Shown one piece after another: positions 8,241 through 16,295 of a stretch of DNA of 64,000 nt. The DNA lies in contig JAFQMC010000004.1 in assembly GCA_017421045.1 (NCBI GenBank), positions 31,067 through 95,066 on the forward strand, read 5' to 3'. The notes under the pieces are model-generated. The model was not told the origin of the DNA, made no database searches, and was given only the letters and a program-made list of their open reading frames with translations. A program made the translations under genes and the position numbers. The stretch's first letter is position 1. The number at the start of each line of letters is the position of its first letter. Origin of the DNA: Clostridia bacterium (lineage in GTDB: Bacteria; Bacillota; Clostridia; Oscillospirales; Acutalibacteraceae).

Positions 8241-9842
8241 ATGAAATCTACCGTCACAGGCAATTCCGAATCTATCAAAAAAATACTGGAGAAAAAACCT
8301 CAGTACAGAGAGTGTCTTTTCTCCAGAGGATATTTCATAACAGACGACCCCTCTGTAAGGGAAAATGACTATCCTTTTTACGGAGAGTGGACAATTGAGT
8401 CAATAAACGGATATCGGATTTTCATTCATAAGGATCAGGATTATTGCATTCATAAAGAAAACGGAGTGTCCTTCATTATTATCGGACATGCCTACAATCC
8501 TTTTAACGATGTTTATGAAGAAAAGACACTACTTAAGAATGCTGCAGCTGCTTATTTTGAATGTCATGAAAACTTCTTTGAATCCATCAATGATTGGACA
8601 GGTATTTTCTGCGTTTTCGTCTTTGACAAGAATATCATCGGTGTTCAGGATTGTGCAGGTATAAAAGCACTTTATTACGGCGCTGTCAACGATAACATCT
8701 GCTTCACATCTCATCCACAGTTGGTTGCTGATATTTATGGGCTCAAGATGGATCCGTTTATCGAAAAACTTGTGGCAAACAGATTTTACAACATAGGTAA
8801 CCGTTACCTTCCCGGTGACTTATCTCCTTTCGCAGAGCTCAAAAGAATCGGAGCAAATGTATATATTAATTGTAATGAAAAAAAGGATTTTTCAGTTCAC
8901 CGTTTTTATCCCGTGCGTCCTCTTCCTGAGTGCAACACAGAGGAAGACTACGAAAGAGGGGTTCAGGAAGCATACAGAATTCTCCACAAAAACATTGAGC
9001 TCGCATCATTAAAGTGGCCAAACAGTGCAATTTCACTTTCAGGTGGCACAGACAGCAAAACCACCCTCGCCTGTGCTAATGGCTTTTATGACAGATTCTC
9101 CTACTTCAGTTTTCAATCCAAGGATACAGAGGTAACAGATTCCGAAGCAGCACATGAAATATGCGAAAAAATCGGGCTTAAACACGACATATACCCAATC
9201 CCCGCAAATAATGAGGAAATTGAAGATTACGACGAGCTAAAGGCAATAATCATTCATTCCTACGGATATGTCCGAGGCCTTGCTGAAAGAGAAATCAGAA
9301 AGCACATCTGCATGTACAGATGGAACTACTTTGATACAGAAATCAAATCATGGATATCTGAAATTGTTCGTGTGTTCTTCGAAAGAAAATACGGAATGAA
9401 GTTCCCAAAGCGTTTAACCGCGCGTCACTTCAGCATTTTTCAGACAAGATACTTTGCTTCTCCGTCCCTACTTTCAAAATCTGACAGAATATATAAAGAA
9501 TATATGAAAAAGTTTGACCTTGAAGAAGCAAAGTTCAATTTTGAACACACAGACATGTATTATTGGGAAGTGAGAATGAGCAGCTGGGGTATGATGGTAA
9601 CACAATCCCTCGACATTTGTCACAGAATTACATTCCCCTTTAACAACCGCAGGTTAGTCGAGCTGATGCTTTCACTGCCCCGCGAGGAAAGAAAGACCGA
9701 CAAAACTCATAACGAGATTATCAAAGTGGCTAACAAAGACATTTATGATGCCAACATTCATATTTTGAACAACTATTTCCACTCCGGCAGAATTATGTTG
9801 GAAAAAGCATACTTTGTCTATCGCACACTATTTAGAAAATGA
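8241..9842 (+). CDS. asparagine-synthetase-like amidotransferase, glutaminase cysteine absent
   Basis: The 533-residue protein has the two-domain shape of AsnB-type enzymes. The N-terminal half resembles the Ntn-hydrolase fold (DWTGIFCVFVFD, then GVQDCAGIKALYYG), but the chain starts MKSTVTG, so the Cys2 nucleophile of true glutaminases is missing. The C-terminal half holds the ATP-pyrophosphatase loop SGGTDS (267-272), which adenylates a carboxylate. It therefore probably activates a carboxyl group and uses ammonia or another amine rather than glutamine. The position directly after a uronic-acid-forming dehydrogenase and before a MurF-like ligase suggests modification of the sugar carboxyl or of an attached amino acid. 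The gene looks more AT-rich than the dehydrogenase before it. Specific activity is unknown. Confidence 0.75.
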   Translation: MKSTVTGNSESIKKILEKKPQYRECLFSRGYFITDDPSVRENDYPFYGEWTIESINGYRIFIHKDQDYCIHKENGVSFIIIGHAYNPFNDVYEEKTLLKNAAAAYFECHENFFESINDWTGIFCVFVFDKNIIGVQDCAGIKALYYGAVNDNICFTSHPQLVADIYGLKMDPFIEKLVANRFYNIGNRYLPGDLSPFAELKRIGANVYINCNEKKDFSVHRFYPVRPLPECNTEEDYERGVQEAYRILHKNIELASLKWPNSAISLSGGTDSKTTLACANGFYDRFSYFSFQSKDTEVTDSEAAHEICEKIGLKHDIYPIPANNEEIEDYDELKAIIIHSYGYVRGLAEREIRKHICMYRWNYFDTEIKSWISEIVRVFFERKYGMKFPKRLTARHFSIFQTRYFASPSLLSKSDRIYKEYMKKFDLEEAKFNFEHTDMYYWEVRMSSWGMMVTQSLDICHRITFPFNNRRLVELMLSLPREERKTDKTHNEIIKVANKDIYDANIHILNNYFHSGRIMLEKAYFVYRTLFRK

Positions 9843-9857
9843 GAAGGTAAACATAAT

Positions 9858-11387
9858 ATGGGATTCAGCAGCAAACAGATTCTGAGGTCTGTCACACATT
9901 TTTGGGGCAATAAAACCTGCAAGAAAAAACTCAGAAAGAACCCCTCCTCGTTTTTCTCACTAAAGCAGATTTGTGAAAAAGCGGGTATCGACACTAAGGA
10001 CTGTAGCAGTGAAGTGCAAGATAAGCTTGATGTTATTGTTTCACAAATAAGCCGTTACGGAGACCGTTTCACAAAAAATTGTGTTTGCGTTCAGCTTTAT
10101 GACGACACTGACAATATTATAAAAAAGGCCATGTCTAAGGGTGCACTGGTTTGTGTTACTGACCATAACATCGATGGTGTCCCCTGCATTATCGTAGAGG
10201 ATCCTGCTGTTGCTTACGCTGATATGTGCAGTATTTACCGCGATATGGCAGATATAAAATCAACAGTTGTTGTAGGCAGCATCGGCAAAACAACCACAAA
10301 AAAAATGGTTGAAGCCGTTTACAGTAAAGGTTTTAACACACTGTGCGATGCAGGCAATGACAATATTCTTGACAGCATCGGCTCAATATGCCAGCATATC
10401 CCTTTGTCGTCTGAACAGTTCATTGCTGAATTAAGCGAAGATACACCGGGGCTTATTGAACAAATGTCAAAAATCATCAAGCCTGAAATCGCGATTATCA
10501 CTACCATTGATAAATCACATATTGAGTTTTACGGAAGCGAAGAAAACATTTTTAATGAGTTTCGTTCTGTTACGAAGCACATGAGAAAAGACGGAATTTG
10601 CATCACAAGTCTTGACGAAGAGAATGCTGTTAACCTTATTAAAGACAAAAAAGTTGTTTTCGTCTCCGTGAAGAATAAAGATGCAGATTTTACAGCTACC
10701 GACATTTCAATAACTACAGAGGGCCTTAGTTTCAATGTAATTGAAAAAGCATCAGGTAAATCCTATCCGATCAGGCTCATTAATTCATTTGCAGCGCACA
10801 ACGTCACTTCTGCTTTGTTGGCGTTTGCAGCAGGCGTAGTTGCAGGTGTTGATTATGACAAAATCATTGCCGGTCTTGCTTCGTACAGAGCCACAGGAAT
10901 CCGACAGAACATATATAAATCCGGAAAAACTGTTGTTTATGCTGATTGTTATAATGCAGTTGCAAAATCCGTCCGTTCTGCAATCCAAGCTTCATGTTAT
11001 ATCCCCATAAAAGGAAAGCGAATTGCTGTTCTTGGTGACATTGCAGAAGCAGGAGATTATACGGAGTCCACGCATATGGAAATTGTCGATATTGTAAACA
11101 AATCAGATTTTGATACCATAATCACTTGCGGTCCTGAGCTTCGCAAAGCGATCTCAACCAGTAAAACAAGAGATAATCTGAAAGTACTAACTTTTGACAA
11201 TCAAAAGCTAATGAACAAAGCAATACGAAAAGAAGTTAAAAACGGAGACCTTGTTCTGTTCAAATCAAGCCATAGCGGTAACTTAAAAGCCTCAATTTCC
11301 GCAACATTCCCATTATCTTATTTATATCAGGCAATAAAGTACTACACCCCTCGAATCAAATGGCACTTCAAAGTTATTTTGAACTAA
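9858..11387 (+). CDS. MurF-like Mur-ligase paralogue in a polysaccharide locus
   Basis: This 509-residue protein has all the marks of the MurF branch of Mur ligases: P-loop GSIGKTTT (140-147), ITTIDKSHIEFYGSEENIF, AAHNVTSALLAFAAG, YADCYNAVAKSVRSAI, and AVLGDIAEAGDYTESTHMEI. Mur ligases form an amide bond by acyl-phosphate activation of a carboxyl. The peptide-bond enzyme CapB/PgsB of poly-gamma-glutamate synthesis belongs to the same superfamily. The sequence departs from a housekeeping MurF (a basic extra N-terminus of about 30 residues, and no DNA-replication or cell-wall neighbours). It lies 15 bases after the Asn-synthetase-like gene, and a CapA-like gene follows downstream. The likely role is coupling an amino acid or amine to a glycan or carrier carboxyl; the substrate is not known. 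Confidence 0.82.
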   Translation: MGFSSKQILRSVTHFWGNKTCKKKLRKNPSSFFSLKQICEKAGIDTKDCSSEVQDKLDVIVSQISRYGDRFTKNCVCVQLYDDTDNIIKKAMSKGALVCVTDHNIDGVPCIIVEDPAVAYADMCSIYRDMADIKSTVVVGSIGKTTTKKMVEAVYSKGFNTLCDAGNDNILDSIGSICQHIPLSSEQFIAELSEDTPGLIEQMSKIIKPEIAIITTIDKSHIEFYGSEENIFNEFRSVTKHMRKDGICITSLDEENAVNLIKDKKVVFVSVKNKDADFTATDISITTEGLSFNVIEKASGKSYPIRLINSFAAHNVTSALLAFAAGVVAGVDYDKIIAGLASYRATGIRQNIYKSGKTVVYADCYNAVAKSVRSAIQASCYIPIKGKRIAVLGDIAEAGDYTESTHMEIVDIVNKSDFDTIITCGPELRKAISTSKTRDNLKVLTFDNQKLMNKAIRKEVKNGDLVLFKSSHSGNLKASISATFPLSYLYQAIKYYTPRIKWHFKVILN

Positions 11388-11408
11388 AATTCAGATAGGA
11401 GAAGAATT

Positions 11409-12386
11409 ATGGGCTACAGACATCTTAAATTCCCCGAAGATTCGGTTTTCCTCGTTACAGGCGGAGCAGGCTTCATCGGCTCAAACCTGTGCCAGACCAT
11501 CCTGGAGATGGGTTACACCGTCCGCTGTCTGGACAACCTGTCAACAGGCAAGCGCAAAAACATGGACGAGTTCATCGACAATCCCAACTTTACATTTATA
11601 GAAGGCGACATCCGCGACCTTGACACCTGCATGAACGCTTGCGAGGGTGTGGACTTCGTCCTCAACCAGGCAGCATGGGGCAGTGTGCCCCGTTCTATCG
11701 AGATGCCTCTGCTGTATGAAGACATCAACATCGGCGGCACACTCAATATGATGGAAGCCGCCCGTCAGAAGGGTGTTAAGAAGTTCGTCTATGCTTCCTC
11801 ATCCTCTGTTTACGGAGACGAGCCCAACCTTCCCAAGAAGGAAGGCAGAGAGGGCAACCTCCTCTCCCCTTATGCTCTCACAAAGAGAGTTGACGAGGAA
11901 TACGGCAAGCTCTACAAAAAGCTCTACGGACTTGACACCTACGGTATGCGTTACTTCAACGTATTCGGCAGACGTCAGGACCCCGACGGCGCATACGCCG
12001 CAGTTATCCCCAAATTCATCAAACAGCTTTTATATGGCGATGTCCCCACCATCAACGGTGACGGCAAGCAGTCCCGAGACTTCACATATGTAGAGAATGT
12101 AATCGAGGCAAACCTGAAGGCTTGTCTTGCATCAAGCGATGCCGCAGGAGAGGCATTCAACGTTGCATACGGCGGCAGAGAATACCTCATTGACATCTAC
12201 TACGGACTCACCAAGGCCCTGGGCAAAGAGGACATCGAGCCAAACTTCGGCCCCGACCGAGCGGGCGACATCAAGCACTCAAATGCCGACATCTCAAAAG
12301 CAAAGGAGCTTCTGGGCTACGACCCCGACTACAGCTTCGAGCGCGGCATTGAGCTTGCTATTGAGTGGTACAAAAACAATCTGTAA
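11409..12386 (+). CDS. NAD-dependent UDP-HexNAc(A) 4-epimerase (TviC/WbpP-like)
   Basis: The 325-residue extended SDR has TGGAGFIG (17-24), the SSSSVYG motif with a catalytic Ser near 132, Tyr155-xxx-Lys159 (SPYALTK), and NVFGRRQDPDGAYAAVIPKF, typical of the WbpP/TviC group acting on N-acetylated UDP-sugars. With the TviB-like dehydrogenase at 6889 it gives the two steps from UDP-GlcNAc to UDP-GalNAcA. It has an AGGAG RBS. Its base composition matches the dehydrogenase and not the AT-rich genes on either side, so the uronic-acid pair seems older in this genome than the decoration genes between them (inference from hand counts of sample lines). Confidence 0.9.
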   Translation: MGYRHLKFPEDSVFLVTGGAGFIGSNLCQTILEMGYTVRCLDNLSTGKRKNMDEFIDNPNFTFIEGDIRDLDTCMNACEGVDFVLNQAAWGSVPRSIEMPLLYEDINIGGTLNMMEAARQKGVKKFVYASSSSVYGDEPNLPKKEGREGNLLSPYALTKRVDEEYGKLYKKLYGLDTYGMRYFNVFGRRQDPDGAYAAVIPKFIKQLLYGDVPTINGDGKQSRDFTYVENVIEANLKACLASSDAAGEAFNVAYGGREYLIDIYYGLTKALGKEDIEPNFGPDRAGDIKHSNADISKAKELLGYDPDYSFERGIELAIEWYKNNL

Positions 12387-12413
12387 ATAACATCAGTACA
12401 AACACTGATAATA

Positions 12414-13319
12414 ATGGGTAGCATTATGATTAATTTTAAAAAGATTCTTGGCAGAAAAGCCAGAGCAAAAATCATGTATTTTCTAAAATTCCTTCCTGAT
12501 AAACCCTATCTTCAACTTTTCTATTTTGCAACCACAGGAAAATTCATAAACTTTAAGGATCCTAAAGGATACAACGAAAAGTTGCAGTGGTTGAAAATAC
12601 ACGATAAACACCCTGAGTACAGTGAACTTGTTGATAAAGTCGCTGTCAGAAAACACATCACCGAACAATTAGGGGAAGAATATCTTTTCCCTCTGTTAGG
12701 TTATTGGGATTCCTTTGATAAGATTGACTTTTCAACGTTGCCCGAGGAATTTGTTCTGAAATGCAATCATGATTCAGGCAGCACAAGAATCATAAAGAAC
12801 AAATCCAACCTTACAGAAGAGGATCTTGAAGAGCTTAATCAACACTTCACAAGGAGACTCAAAAAAGATTTCTTTTATGCCGGTCGCGAATACCCATATA
12901 AAGGAATTGTTCCGTATATCATTGCCGAAGAACTGATGTCTGAGAATACTGCTCCTAACAAAAGCATAGAAGACTACAAGTTTTTCTGCTTTAACGGTGA
13001 ACCCAAAGTAGTTTTGATTGTAACTGACAGAAGCACCGATTGCCGTTTTGATTATTTCGATATGGACTTCAACCATTTGAACATCATAGACCATTGTCCT
13101 CATTCCGACAAACCTATTGAAAAACCGATAAAATTTGAAGAAATGAAAGAAATCGCCAGGAAGCTGACCAAAGGCATGAAAAGCGTCAGAATGGATCTCT
13201 ATGAAATCAACGGAAAAATCTATTTTGGTGAATACACTTTCTTCTCAGGTGGCGGCTTCGACTTATATATCCAACCTGAATGGGAACGCCAAATGGGTGA
13301 CTGGATAGATTTGTCTTAG
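12414..13319 (+). CDS. TupA-like ATP-grasp amidoligase (first copy)
   Basis: A 301-residue member of the TupA-like ATP-grasp family, named after the Bacillus teichuronopeptide gene tupA. The typical string of motifs is present: FKDPKGYNEKLQWLKIHDK, LVDKVAVRKHI, LPEEFVLKCNHDSGS, a GREYPYKGI segment, IIAEELM, DYKFFCFNGEPK, and the C-terminal metal/ATP site MDLYEINGKIYFGEYTFFSGGG. ATP-grasp enzymes of this kind are expected to ligate an amino acid to a carboxylate. No strong RBS stands before the ATG at 12414; the second ATG at 12426 is an equally possible start. The gene is clearly AT-rich (19 G+C in the 60 bases 12541-12600). A second, divergent copy lies at 15297. Confidence 0.85.
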   Translation: MGSIMINFKKILGRKARAKIMYFLKFLPDKPYLQLFYFATTGKFINFKDPKGYNEKLQWLKIHDKHPEYSELVDKVAVRKHITEQLGEEYLFPLLGYWDSFDKIDFSTLPEEFVLKCNHDSGSTRIIKNKSNLTEEDLEELNQHFTRRLKKDFFYAGREYPYKGIVPYIIAEELMSENTAPNKSIEDYKFFCFNGEPKVVLIVTDRSTDCRFDYFDMDFNHLNIIDHCPHSDKPIEKPIKFEEMKEIARKLTKGMKSVRMDLYEINGKIYFGEYTFFSGGGFDLYIQPEWERQMGDWIDLS

Positions 13320-13365
13320 ATCCATAACCAATCAAACTCTATAACGATATTGTGAGGTAATATCA

Positions 13366-14460
13366 GTGAAAATTGCATTACTGGGCGATCTTGCCCTCAT
13401 CGGAAGATACGACACCCTATCAGACAGCAAAGTTTCTGAACGCGTCGCTAAAGTAGCCGAAGCTACCAAAAATTGCGACTTTGTAATAGCAAATCTGGAA
13501 AGCCCTTTTACAACAAAACAGAAAACACATATTTGCAAGGGCGTTTACTTAAAGAGTGATCCCCGTAATGTCTCTATTCTTAAGGATATGAACATCACTC
13601 ATGTTACTCTTGCCAACAACCACACCTTTGACTACGGAGTAAAAGGTGCAGAAGAAACAATCCGCACTCTGGAGCAAAACGGTATTGGATATGTAGGCCT
13701 GTGTAATGAGCCTGCTCTTTTGAAATCAGGTAGTGAAAAGGTACTGTTAGAGGGGTTCTGCTGTTATTCGGCAAACGGAGTCCGTTATGGAAACACACCG
13801 ATGCATCTGCGCACCCTTTGTGAAGATGAAATGAGTTCTTTCTTTGAAAAGGCAAGAAAAGCTAATGCATTTCCCATCGCTTCTGTACATTTTGGTATAG
13901 AAGGAGTACACTATCCATCTCCTGAACATCTGAGATTCTTCCGTTCCTTTGCAAAAGAATACAATTATATTCTTCACGGAAATCACCCACACGCTATACA
14001 GGGCATTGAGCAAACAGAAGGCTCTCTTCTGTACTATGCCTGTGGCGACCTTTGCTTTGACGATGCAACAGAGACATCAATAAATTCTGTTGCCACACAA
14101 AGCGATGAATCCCGACAAAACTATATTGCAATCATTAATATTGAAGAGAACAAATGCACACATATGCAGTTAATCTCTCTATCTGACCTTCCTGACGGTA
14201 TTATCAAAGAAAGTGAAAAAGTAAGCCATTATGTAAAAGAGTATTCTGAAAATCTCAGCAAAGATTACAGTAAGATTGCTACACTAAGAAAGACATCGCC
14301 TTCCGGCGCATCCACAGGTGCCAGCAAGCGCAACTTGACATTTTTTACTGATCGACTTAACTACAAATATATAGGAGCCTATATAAACGGTAAACTCCAT
14401 GCAAGGAAATATCGTAAGCTTTTCAGCAAATATTTTACAGGAAGTGACAATCGTGGATAA
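13366..14460 (+). CDS. CapA/PgsA-like metallophosphatase-fold protein
   Basis: The 364-residue protein belongs to the CapA (PGA_cap) family, related to calcineurin-like phosphoesterases and required for poly-gamma-glutamate capsule assembly in bacilli. Family landmarks in order are LLGDLALIGR, IANLESPF, THVTLANNHTFDYG, SVHFGIEGVHYPSP, and LHGNHPHAIQG. CapA usually has an N-terminal membrane anchor; here the chain starts directly with the fold, so it seems cytoplasmic. The start is GTG at 13366 behind GTGAGGT. Its last 8 bases overlap the next gene. Together with the MurF-like and TupA-like genes it suggests an amino-acid polymer or substituent made in this locus. The exact role of CapA proteins remains unclear even in the model systems. 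Confidence 0.82.
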   Translation: MKIALLGDLALIGRYDTLSDSKVSERVAKVAEATKNCDFVIANLESPFTTKQKTHICKGVYLKSDPRNVSILKDMNITHVTLANNHTFDYGVKGAEETIRTLEQNGIGYVGLCNEPALLKSGSEKVLLEGFCCYSANGVRYGNTPMHLRTLCEDEMSSFFEKARKANAFPIASVHFGIEGVHYPSPEHLRFFRSFAKEYNYILHGNHPHAIQGIEQTEGSLLYYACGDLCFDDATETSINSVATQSDESRQNYIAIINIEENKCTHMQLISLSDLPDGIIKESEKVSHYVKEYSENLSKDYSKIATLRKTSPSGASTGASKRNLTFFTDRLNYKYIGAYINGKLHARKYRKLFSKYFTGSDNRG

Positions 14461-15265
14461 GGGAAAAATCTCTGTTATCATGGCAGTTTTTAACTGTGCA
14501 GACACTATACATCAAAGCATAGAATCCATCATTTCGCAAACATATGACAACTGGGAATTTATCATCTGCGATGACTGCTCTACAGACAACACACTGGAAA
14601 TTGTCAGAGAGTATGAAGCGAAATATCCCAACAAGTTCAAAATTATTCAGAACGAAAAAAACTCCAGACTTGCGTTTTCTCTAAACCACTGCCTTGAATA
14701 TGTTAACGGAGAATTTGTTGCACGCATGGACGGAGATGATTATGTTGCTCCGGACAGATTCGAAAAACAGATAAGTTTTCTTATGGAACATCCCGATATT
14801 CACCTTGTTGGTTCTGCAATGCAATCCTTTGATAACAACAAGTTAGGCAGAATTATCACATATAAACCCTTCCCTGAAAAGGAAGACCTACGCAAAGGTC
14901 CTTGCTTTGCTCACGCATCCATACTTACATATGCATACACATACAAAGAAACCGGCGGATACACCGTATCAGCCAGAACCATGAGAACACAGGATTATGA
15001 CCTGTGGTTTCGATTTTATGCCAAAGGCTTTAAAGGTGCCAATCTCGATGACCCTCTGTACTATTACAGGGAGGATGAATACGCTTACCTCAGACGCAAA
15101 CCCAAACTCTACCTTTGGGCAGTTGTCACACGTTTCAAGGGGTTTCGCTTGCTTAAATTTCCATTGCATTATTATGTGTACACTCTTACTCCCATCGTTG
15201 GTCTTGTATATAACGAAATGCGGAAACTGAAAGCAAAATTTACGCTAAAGCGAAAATCAAAATAA
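14453..15265 (+). CDS. glycosyltransferase family 2
   Basis: This GT-A enzyme of 270 residues begins at GTG 14453, inside the end of the capA-like gene, with AGGAAG just upstream; longer starts would overlap the capA-like gene further. It shows ISVIMAVFNCADTIHQSIESIISQ, the DDCSTDNT motif, GEFVARMDGDDYVAPDRFEKQI with the DxD-type metal site, and QDYDLWFR near the C-terminus, a common GT2 feature. It has no membrane segments apart from a weak hydrophobic stretch near the end. It likely transfers one sugar of the repeat unit; donor and linkage are unknown. Confidence 0.88.
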   Translation: MDKGKISVIMAVFNCADTIHQSIESIISQTYDNWEFIICDDCSTDNTLEIVREYEAKYPNKFKIIQNEKNSRLAFSLNHCLEYVNGEFVARMDGDDYVAPDRFEKQISFLMEHPDIHLVGSAMQSFDNNKLGRIITYKPFPEKEDLRKGPCFAHASILTYAYTYKETGGYTVSARTMRTQDYDLWFRFYAKGFKGANLDDPLYYYREDEYAYLRRKPKLYLWAVVTRFKGFRLLKFPLHYYVYTLTPIVGLVYNEMRKLKAKFTLKRKSK

Positions 15266-15296
15266 ATAGCATTTACTATCCAAAGGAGTTAATAAT

Positions 15297-16253
15297 ATGT
15301 CAGTATATGGTACATTGAGAAAAATTGGACATACAATTCAAAAAAGCGATGCAGGCAATTGGTTTTTCAATCTGGTGCGCATATATATGGGTAAGCAAAA
15401 TGAGAAAAAATATAATGATTACGAATATCTCACCAACGAATACATAAGACGTACAGGGGTTGAGATTAACCTTAAGGATCCTCAGCGCTACTCCGAAAAG
15501 CTCCAGTGGCTGAAACTCTTCTATCGTAATGACGACATGCCTGTCTGCTCTGACAAATACCTTGTCCGCGAATATATCGAAAAAAAAGGCTATGGCCATC
15601 TTCTTAACAATCTTATCGCTGTTTATGATAACGGCAAAGATATTAAGCCCAAAGAACTTCCTGACCGCTTTGCTATGAAAACGAACCACGGCTCCAGTTG
15701 GAACCTTATTTGTACTGATAAAGAAAAGGTGAACTGGTTCTGGTGGAAACGTATCTTTAATTGTTGGTTAAAGAGAAATCTCTACACGTTCGGAAGAGAG
15801 TGGAACTACCAGCACATTGAACCTAAAATCATTGTGGAGGAATTCCTTGACCACGAGCCTCTTGTAGACTACAAGTTTATGTGTTTCAACGGAGAACCAA
15901 AATACATGCAGATAAACCACGATACAAACGGAAAGCACTATGTAGATTTCCTGAATATCAACTGGGAAAAACAGGGTTTTACATACACAAACTATGAAAT
16001 GTCTGATATTTTGGTTCCCAAACCTGAACAGTTTGAAGAAATGAAAAAAATCGCCCGGGATTTAGCTCAGGATTTTCCTTATGTCCGTGTTGATTTCTAC
16101 AACTTTGATGGCAGAATCATCTTCGGAGAACTCACATTCTTCCCCGGTGGCGGTTTCCAGTATCCGACTCCTGTGGAATTTGACTATATTCTGGGCAAGG
16201 AGCTTACTCTGCCCGAACCTAACCACAACCTTGATATTCTTAACTCTCTTTGA
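15297..16253 (+). CDS. TupA-like ATP-grasp amidoligase (second copy)
   Basis: A 318-residue homologue of the protein at 12414 with the same motif order: LKDPQRYSEKLQWLKLF, CSDKYLVREYIEKKG, LPDRFAMKTNHGSSWN, FGREWNYQHIEPKIIVEEFL, DYKFMCFNGEPKYMQI and VRVDFYNFDGRIIFGELTFFPGGGF. The two copies differ at most positions outside these motifs, so they probably act on different substrates, for example successive amino acids. AAGGAG RBS. Neighbours are a GT2 upstream and the polymerase downstream. A teichuronopeptide-like product (acidic sugar chain carrying amino acids) is the best analogy from known TupA biology; this is inference. Confidence 0.85.
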   Translation: MSVYGTLRKIGHTIQKSDAGNWFFNLVRIYMGKQNEKKYNDYEYLTNEYIRRTGVEINLKDPQRYSEKLQWLKLFYRNDDMPVCSDKYLVREYIEKKGYGHLLNNLIAVYDNGKDIKPKELPDRFAMKTNHGSSWNLICTDKEKVNWFWWKRIFNCWLKRNLYTFGREWNYQHIEPKIIVEEFLDHEPLVDYKFMCFNGEPKYMQINHDTNGKHYVDFLNINWEKQGFTYTNYEMSDILVPKPEQFEEMKKIARDLAQDFPYVRVDFYNFDGRIIFGELTFFPGGGFQYPTPVEFDYILGKELTLPEPNHNLDILNSL

Positions 16254-16295
16254 TATTGCATAACATCATCAACTCAAACATAAGGAGGTGCATAT

